A stretch of 64,000 nt of DNA, taken from assembly GCA_948470475.1 (NCBI GenBank), contig OX419345.1, forward strand, positions 20,854,359 to 20,918,358, written 5' to 3'. Shown piece after piece: positions 63,663 through 64,000 of this stretch. The stretch is from Galaxea fascicularis. Its lineage: Eukaryota; Cnidaria; Anthozoa; Scleractinia; Euphylliidae. The notes below the pieces were generated by a model. It had not been told where the DNA came from and made no database searches. It was given only the letters and a program-made list of their open reading frames with translations. Position 1 is the first letter of the stretch. Every line of letters begins with the position of its first letter. The position numbers were made by a program, and so were the translations under genes.

Positions 63663-64000
63663 TTACTCTTCTGATAGGACTTTTCTAATGTTTCTCTGTT
63701 GAGAAGCATTAACAACTGGTGACTTGTTAGATGCCAGTTTTCTTGGACTCCTTCTTGAATACGAGTTTTTAGCCATGATCTGCCCCAAAGAAAAGAGAAA
63801 ACATGAAACATCAATGTTATTGTAACATACCAGTCCATTGCCCCCTCCCCTCACATATACTTAACTGAGATCTGCATACCTGTTGAAGTGAATCTCTGTG
63901 GAATTTCAGTTGATCGTCAATGCCTTCTAACTCTGTCTTCATTTTGCTCTCTGCATGGGACAAAACTGGGATGCCATTGTGGATATGCCTGAAGAGGCCT
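63663..64000 (-). CDS. C-terminal exons of an unidentified gene (partial)
   Basis: Exon 63999-63880 (40 codons: GLFRHIHNGIPVLSHAE then KMKTELEGIDDQLKFHRDSL) joins in phase 0 to exon 63779-63663. The second exon is very basic and Ser-rich (KNSYSRRSPRKLASNKSP) and ends at TAA, 63665-63663. The first part looks like a short coiled coil. The TAA lies inside GAGTAAGT, which is also a strong splice donor, so the gene may instead continue at lower coordinates. Family not recognised. Confidence 0.55.

Overview
This is eukaryotic, animal nuclear DNA. It is AT-rich, has GT-AG introns in phase, and is full of foldback elements, non-LTR retrotransposons and tRNA-derived SINEs. A cnidarian, probably a stony coral, is the best guess: the SINE and several short repeats look like those common in coral genomes, and the proteins are metazoan but divergent. 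That assignment is inference. Most genes are split, so I rebuilt them by hand from splice sites and reading phase; no transcript data were available.

Layout. 1-1.6 kb: 5' part of PCYT2 (minus). 1.6-9.6 kb: no host gene, but a dead LINE interrupted by a 1,035-bp inverted-repeat element. 9.65-14.2 kb: a Dispatched-like RND transporter (plus). 14.2-18 kb: foldback elements. 18.0-21.0 kb: CDIPT, phosphatidylinositol synthase (plus, 7 exons). 23.0-23.9 kb: ApaH-like phosphatase (minus). 24.6-27.2 kb: an ATP-grasp enzyme of unknown substrate (minus, 3 exons). 27.5-33.2 kb: a CR1/L2-type LINE (minus) with a 1,952-bp DNA transposon inside it. 35.0-38.6 kb: a second, divergent CDIPT-like CDP-alcohol phosphatidyltransferase (minus, 7 short exons). 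38.9-48.8 kb: a 16-exon gene joining a mitochondrial ribosomal mL44-like RNase III/dsRBD protein to a LIN7-like PDZ domain (plus). 50.9-53.8 kb: PISD, phosphatidylserine decarboxylase (minus, 6 exons). 55.4-58.8 kb: two similar exons for small membrane proteins (minus). 60.5-62.7 kb: mL50 (plus, 3 exons). 63.7-64.0 kb: the end of an unidentified gene (minus).

How the genes relate. Four of about ten host genes act in phospholipid synthesis: PCYT2 and PISD are the two routes to phosphatidylethanolamine, and CDIPT and its paralogue use CDP-diacylglycerol-type chemistry. Two more (mL44-like and mL50) belong to the mitochondrial large ribosomal subunit, and PISD is also mitochondrial. The CDIPT-like gene and the mL44-PDZ gene are head to head, 295 bp apart, and may share a promoter. 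The most unusual items are the mL44-LIN7 fusion, the hidden CDIPT paralogue, the ATP-grasp enzyme and the nested transposons.
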